DNA from: DATFDN01 sp963830565
GTDB taxonomy: Bacteria > Pseudomonadota > Alphaproteobacteria > Acetobacterales > Acetobacteraceae
Assembly: GCA_963830565.1 (NCBI GenBank)
Contig: CAWHMO010000017.1
Coordinates: 39,743 to 103,742 of the forward strand
DNA length: 64,000 nt
Direction: 5' to 3'
Position numbers and translations under genes: made by a program. The notes below the pieces were generated by a model. That model was given only the letters and a program-made list of their open reading frames with translations. It made no database searches and was not told the origin of the DNA. Positions 45,356-55,531 of this stretch are shown here, in pieces. Numbering within the stretch: the stretch's first letter is position 1; each line of letters begins with the position of its first letter.

Positions 45356-46384
45356 ATGAGAGTGGCACAGATCATGGCCGGCGCACCGGCCGGCGGAGCG
45401 GAGCTGTTCTTCGAGCGGCTGAGCTTGGCGCTGGCGCGCGCCGGCGAGACAGTGCTCCCAGTGATCCGCTGCAACCCTGCTCGCGCCCGCCGCCTGGCCG
45501 CTGCCGGGCTCGCACCGGTCCAGCTCGGATTCGGCGGTCCCTTCGACATGCTCACCGGCCCGCGCCTCGCGCGGCTGCTGGACGACTTCGCGCCGCGGGT
45601 CGTGATCACCTGGATGAGCCGGGCCGCGCGCTTCGCTCGGCGCGGAAGATGGGTGCTGGTCGGGCGGCTGGGCGGCTTCTATGCGCTGCGGAATTTTCGC
45701 CGCTGCGAGCATCTGGTGGGGAATACGCGCGGCATCGTGGACTGGATCAAGGGCCAGGGCTGGCCGCCCCAGCATGTGCATTATCTCCCCAATTTCGTGC
45801 CTGACATGGAAGGCGCGATGCCCCTGCCCCGCGCGGCGCTCGGCGTGCCGGACGGCGCGAAGCTGATCCTGGCGCTCGGCCGACTGCACAGCAACAAGGG
45901 CTTCGACGTGCTGATCCGAGCCCTCGCCCGCCTGCCCGAGGCGCACGCGGTGATCGCCGGGGAGGGGCCGGAGCGCGCCGCCCTCGCGGCACTCGCCCAG
46001 ACCGAAGGGGTTGGGGCGCGGGTCCACATGCCGGGCTGGCGCGAAGACACTGCTGGACTGCTCGCCGCCTGTGATGCGCTGGTCTGCCCCTCGCGGCATG
46101 AACCGCTCGGCAACGTGGTGATCGAGGGCTGGTCGGCGCGCGTCCCGGTGGTGGCCGCGGCCGCGCGAGGCCCCAGGGAGTTGATCGCATCCGGCCGGGA
46201 CGGACTGCTGGTTCCCTGCGAGGACGCCACGGCATTGGCCGACGCGCTCGGCGCGGTGGTGCAGGACGCGGCTTCCGGCCGGGCGCTCGCGGCGGCGGGG
46301 CGCGCCCGCTTCGAGACGGAGTTCGCCGAGGCACCCGTGCTCGCGCGCTGGCGTTTCTTCCTCTCCACCGTGGAGAAGCCCTGA
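45356..46384 (+). CDS. Glycosyltransferase family 4-type
   Basis: 342 residues from ATG 45356. It has the GT-B fold: N-terminal MRVAQIMAGAPAGGAELFFE; the donor domain starts LILALGRLHSNKGFDVLIRA and has ARVHMPGWREDTAGLLAACD and the EX7E-like PSRHEPLGNVVIEGWSARVP. It transfers a sugar from an NDP donor to a lipid or glycan acceptor. It overlaps asnB by one base (TGATG), placing the two in one operon. Confidence 0.9.
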   Translation: MRVAQIMAGAPAGGAELFFERLSLALARAGETVLPVIRCNPARARRLAAAGLAPVQLGFGGPFDMLTGPRLARLLDDFAPRVVITWMSRAARFARRGRWVLVGRLGGFYALRNFRRCEHLVGNTRGIVDWIKGQGWPPQHVHYLPNFVPDMEGAMPLPRAALGVPDGAKLILALGRLHSNKGFDVLIRALARLPEAHAVIAGEGPERAALAALAQTEGVGARVHMPGWREDTAGLLAACDALVCPSRHEPLGNVVIEGWSARVPVVAAAARGPRELIASGRDGLLVPCEDATALADALGAVVQDAASGRALAAAGRARFETEFAEAPVLARWRFFLSTVEKP

Positions 46385-48147
46385 TGTGCGGCATTGCCGA
46401 AATCGTGCTGGCCTCCAGCGCGCCGCCGCCGGATGCCGGGGTGCTGGCGCGGCTGATCGGCGCCCTGGCGCATCGCGGGCCGGACGGCAGCGGCCATGCC
46501 GTCGTCGGCCGCGTCGCGCTCGCCCAGAACCGGCTGGCGATCATCGACATCGCCGGCGGCGACCAGCCGATGTTCCTCGGTCCGGCGACGCTGATCGCCA
46601 ACGCGGAAATCTATAATTACAGGGAGCTGCGCGCCGAGTTGCCGGACGCGCCGTTCCATACCGAAAGTGACTGCGAGCCGCCGCTCCATCTGTTCCGCCG
46701 CGACGGCGCCGACTACACGCGCCACCTTCGGGGCATGTACGCGATCGCGATCCACGACCGCGCCGCCCGTACGGTGACGCTCTCGCGCGATCCGTTCGGC
46801 ATCAAGCCGCTCTATATGGCCCATATTCCTGGCGGGCTTGCCTTCGCGTCCGAGCCGCAGGCGCTGCATGCGGCGGGGCTGGTCGCGCGCGGCTTGCGGC
46901 CGGCGGCGCGCGATGAATTGCTGCAACTCCAATTCACTACTGGCGCAGAGACGATCTTCGCCGGCATCGATCGCGTGCTGCCGGGCGAGACCCTGACCTG
47001 CCTGGAAGGCCATGTCGTCGAACGCCGCCAGCTCCCCGCACTGCCCGAAGGTGGGCCGGAGGAGATCACCGAGACGGACGCGCTGGAGCGCCTGGACGGC
47101 GCGCTCGAGAGCAGCGTGCTCCTGCACCAGCGCAGCGACGTCCCGTACGGGATGTTCCTGTCGGGCGGCGTGGACAGCTCGGCCGTGCTCGCGCTGATGG
47201 CGCGGCTGAACAGCGCGCCCGTCCTCGCCTTCACCGCCGGCTGGGACGTGCCGGGCGCGGCCGACGAGCGGGCGCACGCCGCTCTGGTCGCCAAGGCAGC
47301 GGGCGCGCAGCACGAATCGATGGAGATCACCGAGCAGATGGTCTGGCGTCACCTGCCCGAGATCGTCGCCTGCATGGACGACCCGGCCGCGGACTACGCC
47401 ATCATCCCCACCTGGTTCCTGGCCCGCCGCGCACGCGCCGACGTAAAGGTGGTGCTGTGCGGAGAAGGCGGCGACGAACTGTTCGCCGGCTACGGCCGGT
47501 ATCGTCGCGCCATGCGGCCCTGGTGGCTGGGCGGGCGGGTGATGCGCGGACGCGGCGTGTTCGACCGCGTGGACGTGCTGCGCCACCGCCCCTCCGGCTG
47601 GCGCGACGGCTTCGCCGCCAGCGAGCAGCGCGCCGGGGAATGCGGCGGCAGCAGGCTCGCCGGCGCGCAGGCCGCCGACATCGCCGACTGGCTGCCCAAC
47701 GACCTGCTGCTGAAGCTCGACCGATGCCTGATGGCACACGGCGTCGAGGGCCGGACGCCGTTCCTCGATCCCGCGGTCGCCGCCGCCGCGTTCCGACTCC
47801 CCGACGGCCTCAAGCTGCGCAAGAACATGGGCAAGTGGCTGCTGCGCCGCTGGCTGGACCGCCACCTGCCCGAGGCGCAGCCCTTCGCGCCGAAGCGGGG
47901 CTTCACGGTCCCGGTCGGCGAATGGATTAGGGGCCAGGGTCCCCGCCTTGGCTCGCTCGTCGCCGCGCAACCCGGCGTGGCGGAGATCGCCGAGCCGGAC
48001 AAGGTGGCCGCGCTGTTCCGCTCCCCCGCTCGCGGTGGCGAGTCGATGGCGAGCTGGATGCTGCTGTTCTATGCCCTCTGGCATCGCCGGCACATCCTCG
48101 GCCTGCCGGTGGAGGGAGACGTGTTCGAGGCGCTGGCGACGCGGTAG
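46384..48147 (+). CDS. asnB: Asparagine synthase (glutamine-hydrolysing)
   Basis: 587 residues. Cys2 after the initiator Met (MCGIAEIV) is the glutaminase nucleophile, followed by ALAHRGPDGSGHAVVGRVAL and NAEIYNYRELRAEL. The synthetase domain has the PP-loop SGGVDSSAVLALMARL near residue 260 and LCGEGGDELFAGYGRYRRAM. It could make asparagine or amidate a sugar/peptide in a surface-glycan pathway, as often seen when asnB lies beside glycosyltransferases. Confidence 0.92.
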   Translation: MCGIAEIVLASSAPPPDAGVLARLIGALAHRGPDGSGHAVVGRVALAQNRLAIIDIAGGDQPMFLGPATLIANAEIYNYRELRAELPDAPFHTESDCEPPLHLFRRDGADYTRHLRGMYAIAIHDRAARTVTLSRDPFGIKPLYMAHIPGGLAFASEPQALHAAGLVARGLRPAARDELLQLQFTTGAETIFAGIDRVLPGETLTCLEGHVVERRQLPALPEGGPEEITETDALERLDGALESSVLLHQRSDVPYGMFLSGGVDSSAVLALMARLNSAPVLAFTAGWDVPGAADERAHAALVAKAAGAQHESMEITEQMVWRHLPEIVACMDDPAADYAIIPTWFLARRARADVKVVLCGEGGDELFAGYGRYRRAMRPWWLGGRVMRGRGVFDRVDVLRHRPSGWRDGFAASEQRAGECGGSRLAGAQAADIADWLPNDLLLKLDRCLMAHGVEGRTPFLDPAVAAAAFRLPDGLKLRKNMGKWLLRRWLDRHLPEAQPFAPKRGFTVPVGEWIRGQGPRLGSLVAAQPGVAEIAEPDKVAALFRSPARGGESMASWMLLFYALWHRRHILGLPVEGDVFEALATR

Positions 48148-48170
48148 CGGTACGGCAAATGGAGCGTGGC

Positions 48171-49493
48171 GTGTCCTCTCATTACGACCTGCTGATCCGC
48201 AACGGCGCCTGCGTCCTCCCTTGGGGCATCGAGCAGACCGACATCGGCGTGCGCGACGGACGCATCGCGGCGCTCGGCGTGCCGGCAGGCGCGACCGCCG
48301 CGCAGACGCTCGATGCGCGCGGCCTGCATGTCCTGCCCGGACTGATCGACAGCCACGCCCATTTGCGTGATCCCGGCGACGCGGCAGTGGAGACCATCCC
48401 CACCGGCACCAAGGCCGCCGTGCTCGGCGGGATCGCGGCGGTGTTCGATATGCCGAACACCGCGCCGGCCATCGTCGATGCCGATCAGCTCGCCTGGAAG
48501 CAGGACTATGTCGAACGCGTCGCCTGGTGCGACATGGGCCTCTATGTCGGCGGCACCAAGATCAACATCGCCGATCTCGCCGCACTCGAACGCGGGCGCG
48601 GCGTCTGCGCCATCAAGATCTTCGCCGCCAGCTCCACGGGCAATCTGCTGGTCGAGGACGACGAGAGCCTGGAACGCGTGATGCGCGCGGGGCGCCGGCG
48701 CATCGCCTATCACAGTGAGGACGAGTACCGGCTGCAATCGCGCCGGGCCCTATTCAAGCGCGGCGATCCGTATGCGCGCCACATGGAATGGCGCGACGAG
48801 GAAACGGCCTTCCTCGGCACGCGGCGGTTGATGGCACTCGCGCGCAAGACCGGCCGCGCGGCCCACATCCTCCATGTCTCGACCGCCGAGGAGCTGGAGT
48901 ACCTGAAGGACTTCCGTGACCTCGCAACGGTCGAGGTGCTGGTCAATCACCTTACTCAGGTCGCGCCTGAAGTATACGAAAATCTCGGCGGCTTCGGCGT
49001 GATGAACCCGCCCATCCGGGGGCGGCGGCATCTCGATGCAGCCTGGGCGGCAATCGCCGACGGCACGGCCGACACGATCGGGTCGGACCACGCCCCGCAC
49101 CCGCGCGAGAAGAAGATGCTGCCCTGGCCGGACTGTGCGGCGGGGCTCACGGGTATCCAGACCATCGTCCCGGTGATGCTGGACCATGTGAACGCGGGAC
49201 GGCTGACCTTGCAACGCTTGGTGGACCTGATGTGCGCGGGGCCGGCGCGCGTCTATGGCGTGCTCGGCAAGGGACGGCTCGCTGCCGGCTACGACGCCGA
49301 CTTCACCATCGTTGACATGAAGCGGCGGCGGCCGATCGAGGAGTCCTGGATCGTCTCGCCCTGCGGCTGGACGCCGTTCGCGGGTACGGAGGTCATCGGC
49401 TGGCCGGTCGCGACCATCGTACGCGGCCATGTGGTGATGCGCGAGGATGAGGTGCTTGGCGTGCCGCTTGGCCGGCTGGTGCGGTTCGGTTAG
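48171..49493 (+). CDS. Dihydroorotase-like cyclic amidohydrolase
   Basis: The GTG at 48171 is chosen because GGAG lies 6 bases upstream and it matches the family N-terminus (HYDLLIRNG); ATG 48159 is in frame but lacks a good ribosome site. It has the metal-binding GLIDSHAHLRDPGD near residue 58, VCAIKIFAASSTGN with the candidate carboxylated Lys, His ligands in HILHVSTAEELEYL, and GSDHAPHPREKK. Full-length (440 residues) type I dihydroorotase/allantoinase architecture, so it probably acts in pyrimidine synthesis. Contact with the glycan operon upstream may be incidental. Confidence 0.88.
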   Translation: MSSHYDLLIRNGACVLPWGIEQTDIGVRDGRIAALGVPAGATAAQTLDARGLHVLPGLIDSHAHLRDPGDAAVETIPTGTKAAVLGGIAAVFDMPNTAPAIVDADQLAWKQDYVERVAWCDMGLYVGGTKINIADLAALERGRGVCAIKIFAASSTGNLLVEDDESLERVMRAGRRRIAYHSEDEYRLQSRRALFKRGDPYARHMEWRDEETAFLGTRRLMALARKTGRAAHILHVSTAEELEYLKDFRDLATVEVLVNHLTQVAPEVYENLGGFGVMNPPIRGRRHLDAAWAAIADGTADTIGSDHAPHPREKKMLPWPDCAAGLTGIQTIVPVMLDHVNAGRLTLQRLVDLMCAGPARVYGVLGKGRLAAGYDADFTIVDMKRRRPIEESWIVSPCGWTPFAGTEVIGWPVATIVRGHVVMREDEVLGVPLGRLVRFG

Positions 49494-49630
49494 TTGGCTA
49501 GGGCATATTCGGATCAGGCTGACGCGCCGCGGCACGATGGGAGCCGTGTTTCTCGGCCCGATAGCAGCCTACTGATCGGCATGGTCCAGGCCGCATGCGT
49601 GCTTCCGCGTGATTGTGGAATTGAGGCCGG

Positions 49631-50872
49631 ATGATGAGCGACGAACGCGAGCGAGAGCCGGAGCGGCATGCACAGGATTCGGGCGGGAGGATGCTTGGCG
49701 CGGGCACTGCTTTCCCGATCCTCTGCGCCGGACTGCCGCGCAGCGCCTCGACCTGGGCATTCAATGCGGCCGCGAGCCTTGGGTGCCTGAGCGGCAAATG
49801 GCCGCAGGTTGCCATGTTCTACAGTGACGGCATTGGCGGCTCGCATGACGAGGAGATGCTGCGCGGTGGCCTCCTGCTCATCAAGACGCATTCGCCCTCG
49901 CCGCTGCTGTGCTGCGCCGTCCTCTGGTCCGGCGCGCCGGTACTCCTGACAATTCGCGATCCACGCGACTGCGTCGTCTCGTTGATGCAGCAGTTTGGTT
50001 TCGCGTTCGCCGACGCGGTGCGGGCGATATCGGCCTCCGCCGCCGCGCTGCTACGGCTGGAACAGGCCGCCGCCCCGCTGCTGCTGCGATACGAAGATCG
50101 CGTTGCGTTCGGCCTGGATGGCATCAACAGGATCGCCGAGTTCCTCCATCTGGACATTCCGCGATCCGATCGAGAGCAGATCGCGTGCGAGTTGTCGCGC
50201 GAGCGCGTCGGGCAATTCGTCGATGAAGCCAAGTTCGTGAACATTCCCGGCGAACCCATGCCGCTTCCGCAATCAAGACCAGAGACGCAGTGGCATCCCA
50301 ATCACATCGGCGATGGGCTGATCGGCAAGTACAATCGGCTGCTGACCCCGGCACAGATCGCTGTCGTCAATTACGAGACCCGCGAGTTTCGGCGGCGTTT
50401 CGGCTACGCTTCCCATGCGGAGCCAGCGGCGCTCGCCCCTGGGGTGCGCACCGTCTTTTCCGTTGCCGGCACTGGGGCGAACTATCTCGGCGAGGGCTTC
50501 TCCTACATCGAGGACTGGGGAGTTTGGACGCAGGCGGAAGCAGCGTTTCTCGAATTGCGCCTCGAATGTCCGGTCGCGGAATGGCTTTCGCTGGAGATCG
50601 ACTGCATGCTGGGCCCCAGCTTCCAGCCGGACGGCAGCAGCGCGGAAATCAGCGTCAACGGACAGCGGCGGGCAGTGATCGCGGTGTCCGACGCCAGGCC
50701 AGAACAGATCAGGCTGGCCATTTGGCTGCAGGATGCCTCGGTAGTCGGTAGCGATCGAATTCGGCTCGACCTGCACATCACAAAGCCGCTCAGCCCGGCG
50801 CAACTCGGGCTGACCGAGGACACGCGGCCCATCGGGGTGGGCCTGCGCACGATCAGCGTCGATTACCGCTGA
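49631..50872 (+). CDS. Sulfotransferase with extra C-terminal beta domain
   Basis: 413 residues. The 5'-phosphosulfate loop is FPILCAGLPRSASTWAFNAA (residues ~27-46), and the 3'-phosphate site is VLLTIRDPRDCVVSLM (~99-114). The sulfotransferase domain ends around residue 260 (NYETREFRRRFGYA). The last ~145 residues (FSVAGTGANYLGEGFSYIED ...) are beta-rich and look like a carbohydrate-recognition or DUF7024-like domain found in glycan-modifying proteins. Likely transfers sulfate from PAPS onto a surface glycan. An ATG at 49634 is a near-equal start. Confidence 0.8.
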   Translation: MMSDEREREPERHAQDSGGRMLGAGTAFPILCAGLPRSASTWAFNAAASLGCLSGKWPQVAMFYSDGIGGSHDEEMLRGGLLLIKTHSPSPLLCCAVLWSGAPVLLTIRDPRDCVVSLMQQFGFAFADAVRAISASAAALLRLEQAAAPLLLRYEDRVAFGLDGINRIAEFLHLDIPRSDREQIACELSRERVGQFVDEAKFVNIPGEPMPLPQSRPETQWHPNHIGDGLIGKYNRLLTPAQIAVVNYETREFRRRFGYASHAEPAALAPGVRTVFSVAGTGANYLGEGFSYIEDWGVWTQAEAAFLELRLECPVAEWLSLEIDCMLGPSFQPDGSSAEISVNGQRRAVIAVSDARPEQIRLAIWLQDASVVGSDRIRLDLHITKPLSPAQLGLTEDTRPIGVGLRTISVDYR

Positions 50873-50899
50873 GGGCGCAATACCGCCGGAACCCGGCGG

Positions 50900-51913
50900 T
50901 CAGGCCTCCGTCAAGCCGGCGTCGTGGGGTGATCGCCGGATAGCAGTCTCGGTGCGAGCGGAGGCGGCGTTGCGCTCGAACCAGTCCCAGGTGTCCTTGA
51001 TACCGGTCTCGATCGTGTAGGCGGATTCGAAGCCGATGTCCTGCAGCACGGCGTTCGAAACGGACCGCTCGGGCACCCCGACCGGCTTATCGGTCTGCCA
51101 GGCGACCGTCTTTTCGTATCCGGCCGCTCTGACCAGGGCGGCGACGACGTCACGGATCGACACGGCGATGCCGCTGCTGACGTTCGCGACACCGGAAATC
51201 CGTTGCATGCCGAGCAGGATGGCGCGAGCCGCATCCCTTGCGTGCATGAAGTCGCGCGTGGCGAGGCCGTCGCCCCATACCTGGAAGGGCTCCCCGGTCC
51301 GCTTGGCGCGGTGGAGCTTGAGTATCAGTGACGGAATGACATGGCCGAAGCGATCGTCGAAGCGATCGCCAGGACCATAAAGGTTCGTCAGCAGGCCGTA
51401 GAAGAAGTCGAGGTCGGCTTCGCGCCGCAGGATTTCGAGATAGGCAAGGGCGTGCCGCTTCGCATGCGCGTAGCCGAATTCTCCGTAATGAGGGACACCG
51501 TCCCAAAGCATGCTCTCAATCAGCGGCAGGCCCTTGTAGGGGAACGGATAGGCGGCGACGGTACCGGCAAAAAAGAGCTTGCGCACTCCAGTAGCCGCGC
51601 AGGCGGTCAGCACGTTATGGTTGAGCAGCGTGTTGTCCGCCAGCGCAAGGAACTGGTTCTCCATGTTGCCGAACAGGCCGAACACGATCGAGGCGAGATG
51701 GAATACCTGTTGCGGGCGTTGTTCCCGGAAATATGCCAGCGTTGCCGCGCCATCCAGCAGGTCGAGTTCAGCTCGCGGCGGTGCGAGGATACGGACGAAG
51801 CCTTGGTCCCTCAGTTCCGCCTGAAGTGCCCTGCCGACCATGCCACTGCCACCGGTGATGACGACGGTCGCGTCGGGCAACAGCCACGCCGGCGTTCGGC
51901 TCAGTGGCATCAT
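50900..51913 (-). CDS. NAD-dependent epimerase/dehydratase (GDP-L-fucose synthase-like)
   Basis: 337 residues from ATG 51913 (GGAGGAGAGG upstream). It is an extended SDR with NAD(P) motif TVVITGGSGMVGRALQAELR, catalytic GYAHAKRHALAYLEIL (YxxxK), and LLTNLYGPGDRFDDRFGHVI with DGLATRDFMHARDAARAILL, the arrangement of GDP-4-keto-6-deoxymannose epimerase/reductases. Likely makes a deoxy sugar nucleotide for surface polysaccharide. It faces away from the glycosyltransferase gene at 52130. Confidence 0.88.
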   Translation of the reverse strand: MMPLSRTPAWLLPDATVVITGGSGMVGRALQAELRDQGFVRILAPPRAELDLLDGAATLAYFREQRPQQVFHLASIVFGLFGNMENQFLALADNTLLNHNVLTACAATGVRKLFFAGTVAAYPFPYKGLPLIESMLWDGVPHYGEFGYAHAKRHALAYLEILRREADLDFFYGLLTNLYGPGDRFDDRFGHVIPSLILKLHRAKRTGEPFQVWGDGLATRDFMHARDAARAILLGMQRISGVANVSSGIAVSIRDVVAALVRAAGYEKTVAWQTDKPVGVPERSVSNAVLQDIGFESAYTIETGIKDTWDWFERNAASARTETAIRRSPHDAGLTEA

Positions 51914-52129
51914 CCTCTCCTCCATCTCCGGCCGTCGATATTGCCTCGCTTGCCGAGACGCAAGGGAGTGTCGCGGTACTTTGCGCGGCAAGTGTTCAAA
52001 TTGGCGCCGGAGCCATGACCGGGGTGCCGGCGGCACGCCCGTCACGCGGTCCCCTCTTGACCGGAGTGTCCAGACCGTGAAGTTGCCTGACGCGACGAGC
52101 GCGTCAGCACACGGCAGGGTGGAGCATTG

Positions 52130-54227
52130 GTGAAAGAGTACTTCGAAACGCCGGAAGGAATGCGTGGCCGGTTCGGCGTGGTCAAGCTGTGGCCCGACAT
52201 CAAGGTCGCCGAGGATGAAGTGATTGCCAGGCTGAAGAGGGCGGCGCAAGTCCTCGGTCTAGAGTGCATCGTCGTCGATCATATGGCGAAAACCATCGAT
52301 CCACCCTATCGCCAGATGACCCAGGACGATCTGGACTTCGTCATCCATCTCCATTTCAGCACGCCGAAGTCCTACGACATATTCTCGTTCGTGGTGCTCT
52401 GGAATCCACTCCAGTTCTACCATGATTTCGGCTACCGCCGGGTCTCGCGCAATCTCCCGACGCACGATGACTTCCTGAGTTGCTCGTCACCTATGGCCGA
52501 TGACCAGATCCGGCGGCTGACGGCACGCGATCCGACGCGGGCCGGGCCGCACTTCACGATGTATCATTCGGTGGCGGAACCGATCCTGCGGCCCACGCTC
52601 GGCGACCGGAAGCTGTTCTACTCCGGGATTAACTGGGAGCGCCTCGGCAAGGGGACGTCGCGGCACCAGGAGGTGCTCGACGAACTCGACATGACTGGCG
52701 AGATGCGCATCTACGGTCCGCGGCTGCTGCGCGGCGTACGCGTCTGGGAAGGCTACAGGACCTATCAGGGCTCGCTTCCGTTCGACGGCGTGTCGATGAT
52801 CCGCGAGATCAACCGCGCGGGCATCGCGCTGGTGCTGTCCTCTGAGGCGCACAAGGATGCCGCGCTCATGTCGAGCCGGCTGTTCGAGGCACTGGCCGGC
52901 GGGGCGGTCGTGATCTGCGACGAGAACCCGTTTGCCCGGAAGCATTTCGGGGACTCGCTGCTCTATGTGGATTTGACCGCCCCGGCCGACGAGGCGACCG
53001 AGCAGATCCTCCAGCATGTCCGCTGGATCAAGGACAAGCCCGAGGAGGCGCTGGCGCTCGCCACCCGCGCGCAATCGATCTTCGAGCAGGATTATCGGCT
53101 GGATCATTCGTTGCGACGGATCTACGAGGGCTTTGCCACGCGCCGGACCGACCTCGAGCGTCGCTACGCGCCCGCCGCCCTGGATCAGCGCGTCACCCTG
53201 TTTCTGCTTCTGCCGGAGTACCGATGCCGCCGCGCTGAAGCGGCAGCTTGCCAACGGCGGTCGGCAGCGCCACGCAGGGTGCCGTCCGGTTCTGGTGATC
53301 GACGAGTTCGATCGCAGGTATTTCGCCCCAGAACTGCGCAAGGCGATCGCCGAAAGCGGCGTGGATGTGGCGATCGAGACGGCATCGTTCTTCACGCGCG
53401 ACCAGAACGGCAGGATCGTCCGGCGCAACCGCCTCGGCAGCGTGCTGGCCGGGCTCCTCGGCGGCCCCCCCGCGGAACTGTTCTGTGTGGTCGCGCCGAA
53501 CGAGGATCTTTACTCCAATCACGTCCAAACCCTGGCGGGTGCGCTGTCGCGGCATCCGGAAGCCGACTACGCGTATGCAAACCTGCTGCTACGTTATCAG
53601 GACAATGCCGGGGAGACCGTCTGCGAGCTGCATGAGAAGCTCAACTTCTTCGACCATTCCCAGAACGTTCCGCTCGGCCATTGCCGCTTCCTGTTCCGGC
53701 TAAGCGCGCTTGCTGGCAAATGGGAGATGATGTTGCCGTATCTGGACGTGAACGCCGTGCTCGGCTTGGCCCTGTACGGCGCTGGCGTGCCGACACGACG
53801 GACCACCGGCATGCTCGACATCCAGCACAAGTTCAATGTCGGCGGGAGTATTCGGGGTGCGAAGCCCCGAGCGTTCGAGGAGTGCATGCGCGAGGAATCC
53901 GAAATCGTCCGTGATTTCGACCCCGATACATTTGATCGCGCATCACGGCTTAGCACCGTCGAGGCCGCCCCGCCGGCCACCGCCCCAGCTGTCCCTCCCA
54001 CGGCTTTGGTTGTCGCGCATCCGCCAGAGCATCTCCTCCCCAAATCCCTGTATATTGACCAGCTGTCGCGCAGGAATCGGCAGATCCTGCTAGTCCAGTT
54101 GCTTCAGAGCCTGCCAATCCCCCGTTTTATCTGGGCGATGCTGCGCCCGCTACGGCCTTGGCGCCGCGAGTTGGGATCTTCTCCTGAGGCACTGCCCAGT
54201 GCGACCGCACCCGTCGACCGAACATGA
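52130..54227 (+). pseudogene. Large glycosyltransferase-like protein, single frameshift
   Basis: GTG 52130 (GGAG 5 bases upstream) opens ~365 residues: KEYFETPEGMRGRFGVVKLW, DLDFVIHLHFSTPKSYDIFS, then a GT-B-like second half, IALVLSSEAHKDAALMSSRL and FEALAGGAVVICDENPFARK. Near 53222 the frame shifts by one base and continues DAAALKRQLANGG, then VLVIDEFDRRYFAPELRKAI and a GT-A-like module (FCVVAPNEDLYSNHVQTLAG, then HPEADYAYANLLLRY) to the stop at 54227. The stop overlaps the acyltransferase ATG (ATGA), which confirms the downstream frame. Restored, it would be ~698 residues with two transferase-like modules. May be intact in reality. Confidence 0.75.
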
Positions 54228-55432
54228 CCTCGATGCCGAAACGGCTGCCCCTGCACGCCTCTGGAAACAGCCGCATCCTGTCGCTGCACTACATGCGCGG
54301 GTTCGCCGCGCTGCTGGTGGTCTATGCCCACATCTACGTTGTCGGCATCACCGATCGCGAGACACCGAGAACATATCTGCCGATGATTTCCGGAGCCCCG
54401 GTCGGGTCCTCGCAGGTCGCGGCGGCGGACATCTATCTGAAGCCAGAATACGTGCTCAACGCCCACGGGATGAAGTCGGGCGAGATCGGGGTGCTGCTGT
54501 TCTTCCTGATCAGCGGTTTTGTCATCCGCATGAGCATCGAGGCGAGCGGGCCGGCCCGCTTCCTGGTCCGGCGCTTCTTCCGCATCTATCCCCTCAGTGT
54601 GAGTTCGGTCTGCGCCACGGCTCTCGCCTTCTCGCTTTATGCGCGCGCCTATGGTGTGGCGGGACCATATACGCCGCTAAACACGTTGGCCTCGTCGCTG
54701 CTCGTGAGCGGCTGGTTCGGCATGTTCTATACGATCCCGCTCATCTGGACGCTGATGGTCGAGGTCTGCTTCTATGTGACGATGGCCGGCTGTGCTTATG
54801 TCTGGCCCGATTTGCGGCACCGTCATTTGGTGCTGATCGGCGCGATATGTCTGCTGCTCGCCTATATCGGCGTCGTGCCCCCGGCCGAACTCGTGTTCGC
54901 CGCACTGCCGCTGCGCTATGCTGGCTATAATGGCACGTACATCATCTTCATGTTGATCGGCGCCGCGTTGTGGCAGCCCGATCGCAGCCGCCGATGCGGC
55001 GGGTGGTGCATCCTGACCGTGCTCGTGCTCGGTGCGATGTTCACGATTGCCCATAGCATCTTCGCCGAACACGTGTATACCACGACCGCTGAGGACCCGT
55101 ACAGCGCCGCCGCCGCCTTTGCTATCTTCATGGCTGCTCTGGCCTGTGAGCAATGGCTGAGAGAGGCCAGGCCGCTGTCGTTTCTGGGCGATATCAGTTA
55201 TCCTCTTTACCTCGTCCATGTCCCCCTTTCCTGGGCGATCGTATTTGAGCTGAGCCGACGACAGGTCAGCATACATCTCGCGCTCACCTCGGCGCTGGTC
55301 GCTAGCGTTGGACTTGCCTGGCTACTGCACGTGCTCATCGAGCGACCCTTCCATCGCTTGGGCAGGCGGATCACGGCCCCGATGCGGCAGTCCGCGGCGC
55401 AGTACGGCAACATGGCGGGGCTCGGGGCATAG
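54224..55432 (+). CDS. Acyltransferase family 3 (OafA/YrhL-like), integral membrane
   Basis: 402 residues with about ten helices. The family entry LSLHYMRGFAALLVVYAHIY carries the conserved Arg and His, and VLLFFLISGFVIRMSIEASG and RFLVRRFFRIYPL follow. These enzymes O-acetylate or O-succinylate surface polysaccharides across the inner membrane. It is translationally coupled to the upstream glycosyltransferase gene and so probably modifies the same glycan. Confidence 0.88.
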   Translation: MTSMPKRLPLHASGNSRILSLHYMRGFAALLVVYAHIYVVGITDRETPRTYLPMISGAPVGSSQVAAADIYLKPEYVLNAHGMKSGEIGVLLFFLISGFVIRMSIEASGPARFLVRRFFRIYPLSVSSVCATALAFSLYARAYGVAGPYTPLNTLASSLLVSGWFGMFYTIPLIWTLMVEVCFYVTMAGCAYVWPDLRHRHLVLIGAICLLLAYIGVVPPAELVFAALPLRYAGYNGTYIIFMLIGAALWQPDRSRRCGGWCILTVLVLGAMFTIAHSIFAEHVYTTTAEDPYSAAAAFAIFMAALACEQWLREARPLSFLGDISYPLYLVHVPLSWAIVFELSRRQVSIHLALTSALVASVGLAWLLHVLIERPFHRLGRRITAPMRQSAAQYGNMAGLGA

Positions 55433-55531
55433 CCGGCGGCGACCGGCATCGGTGCCGCCCGTACGCGCTGCGCGCATTGCGTAACCCCTGCGAGAGGAGT
55501 TGCAGGAAAGGTTGAACCGACAAACAACTAG

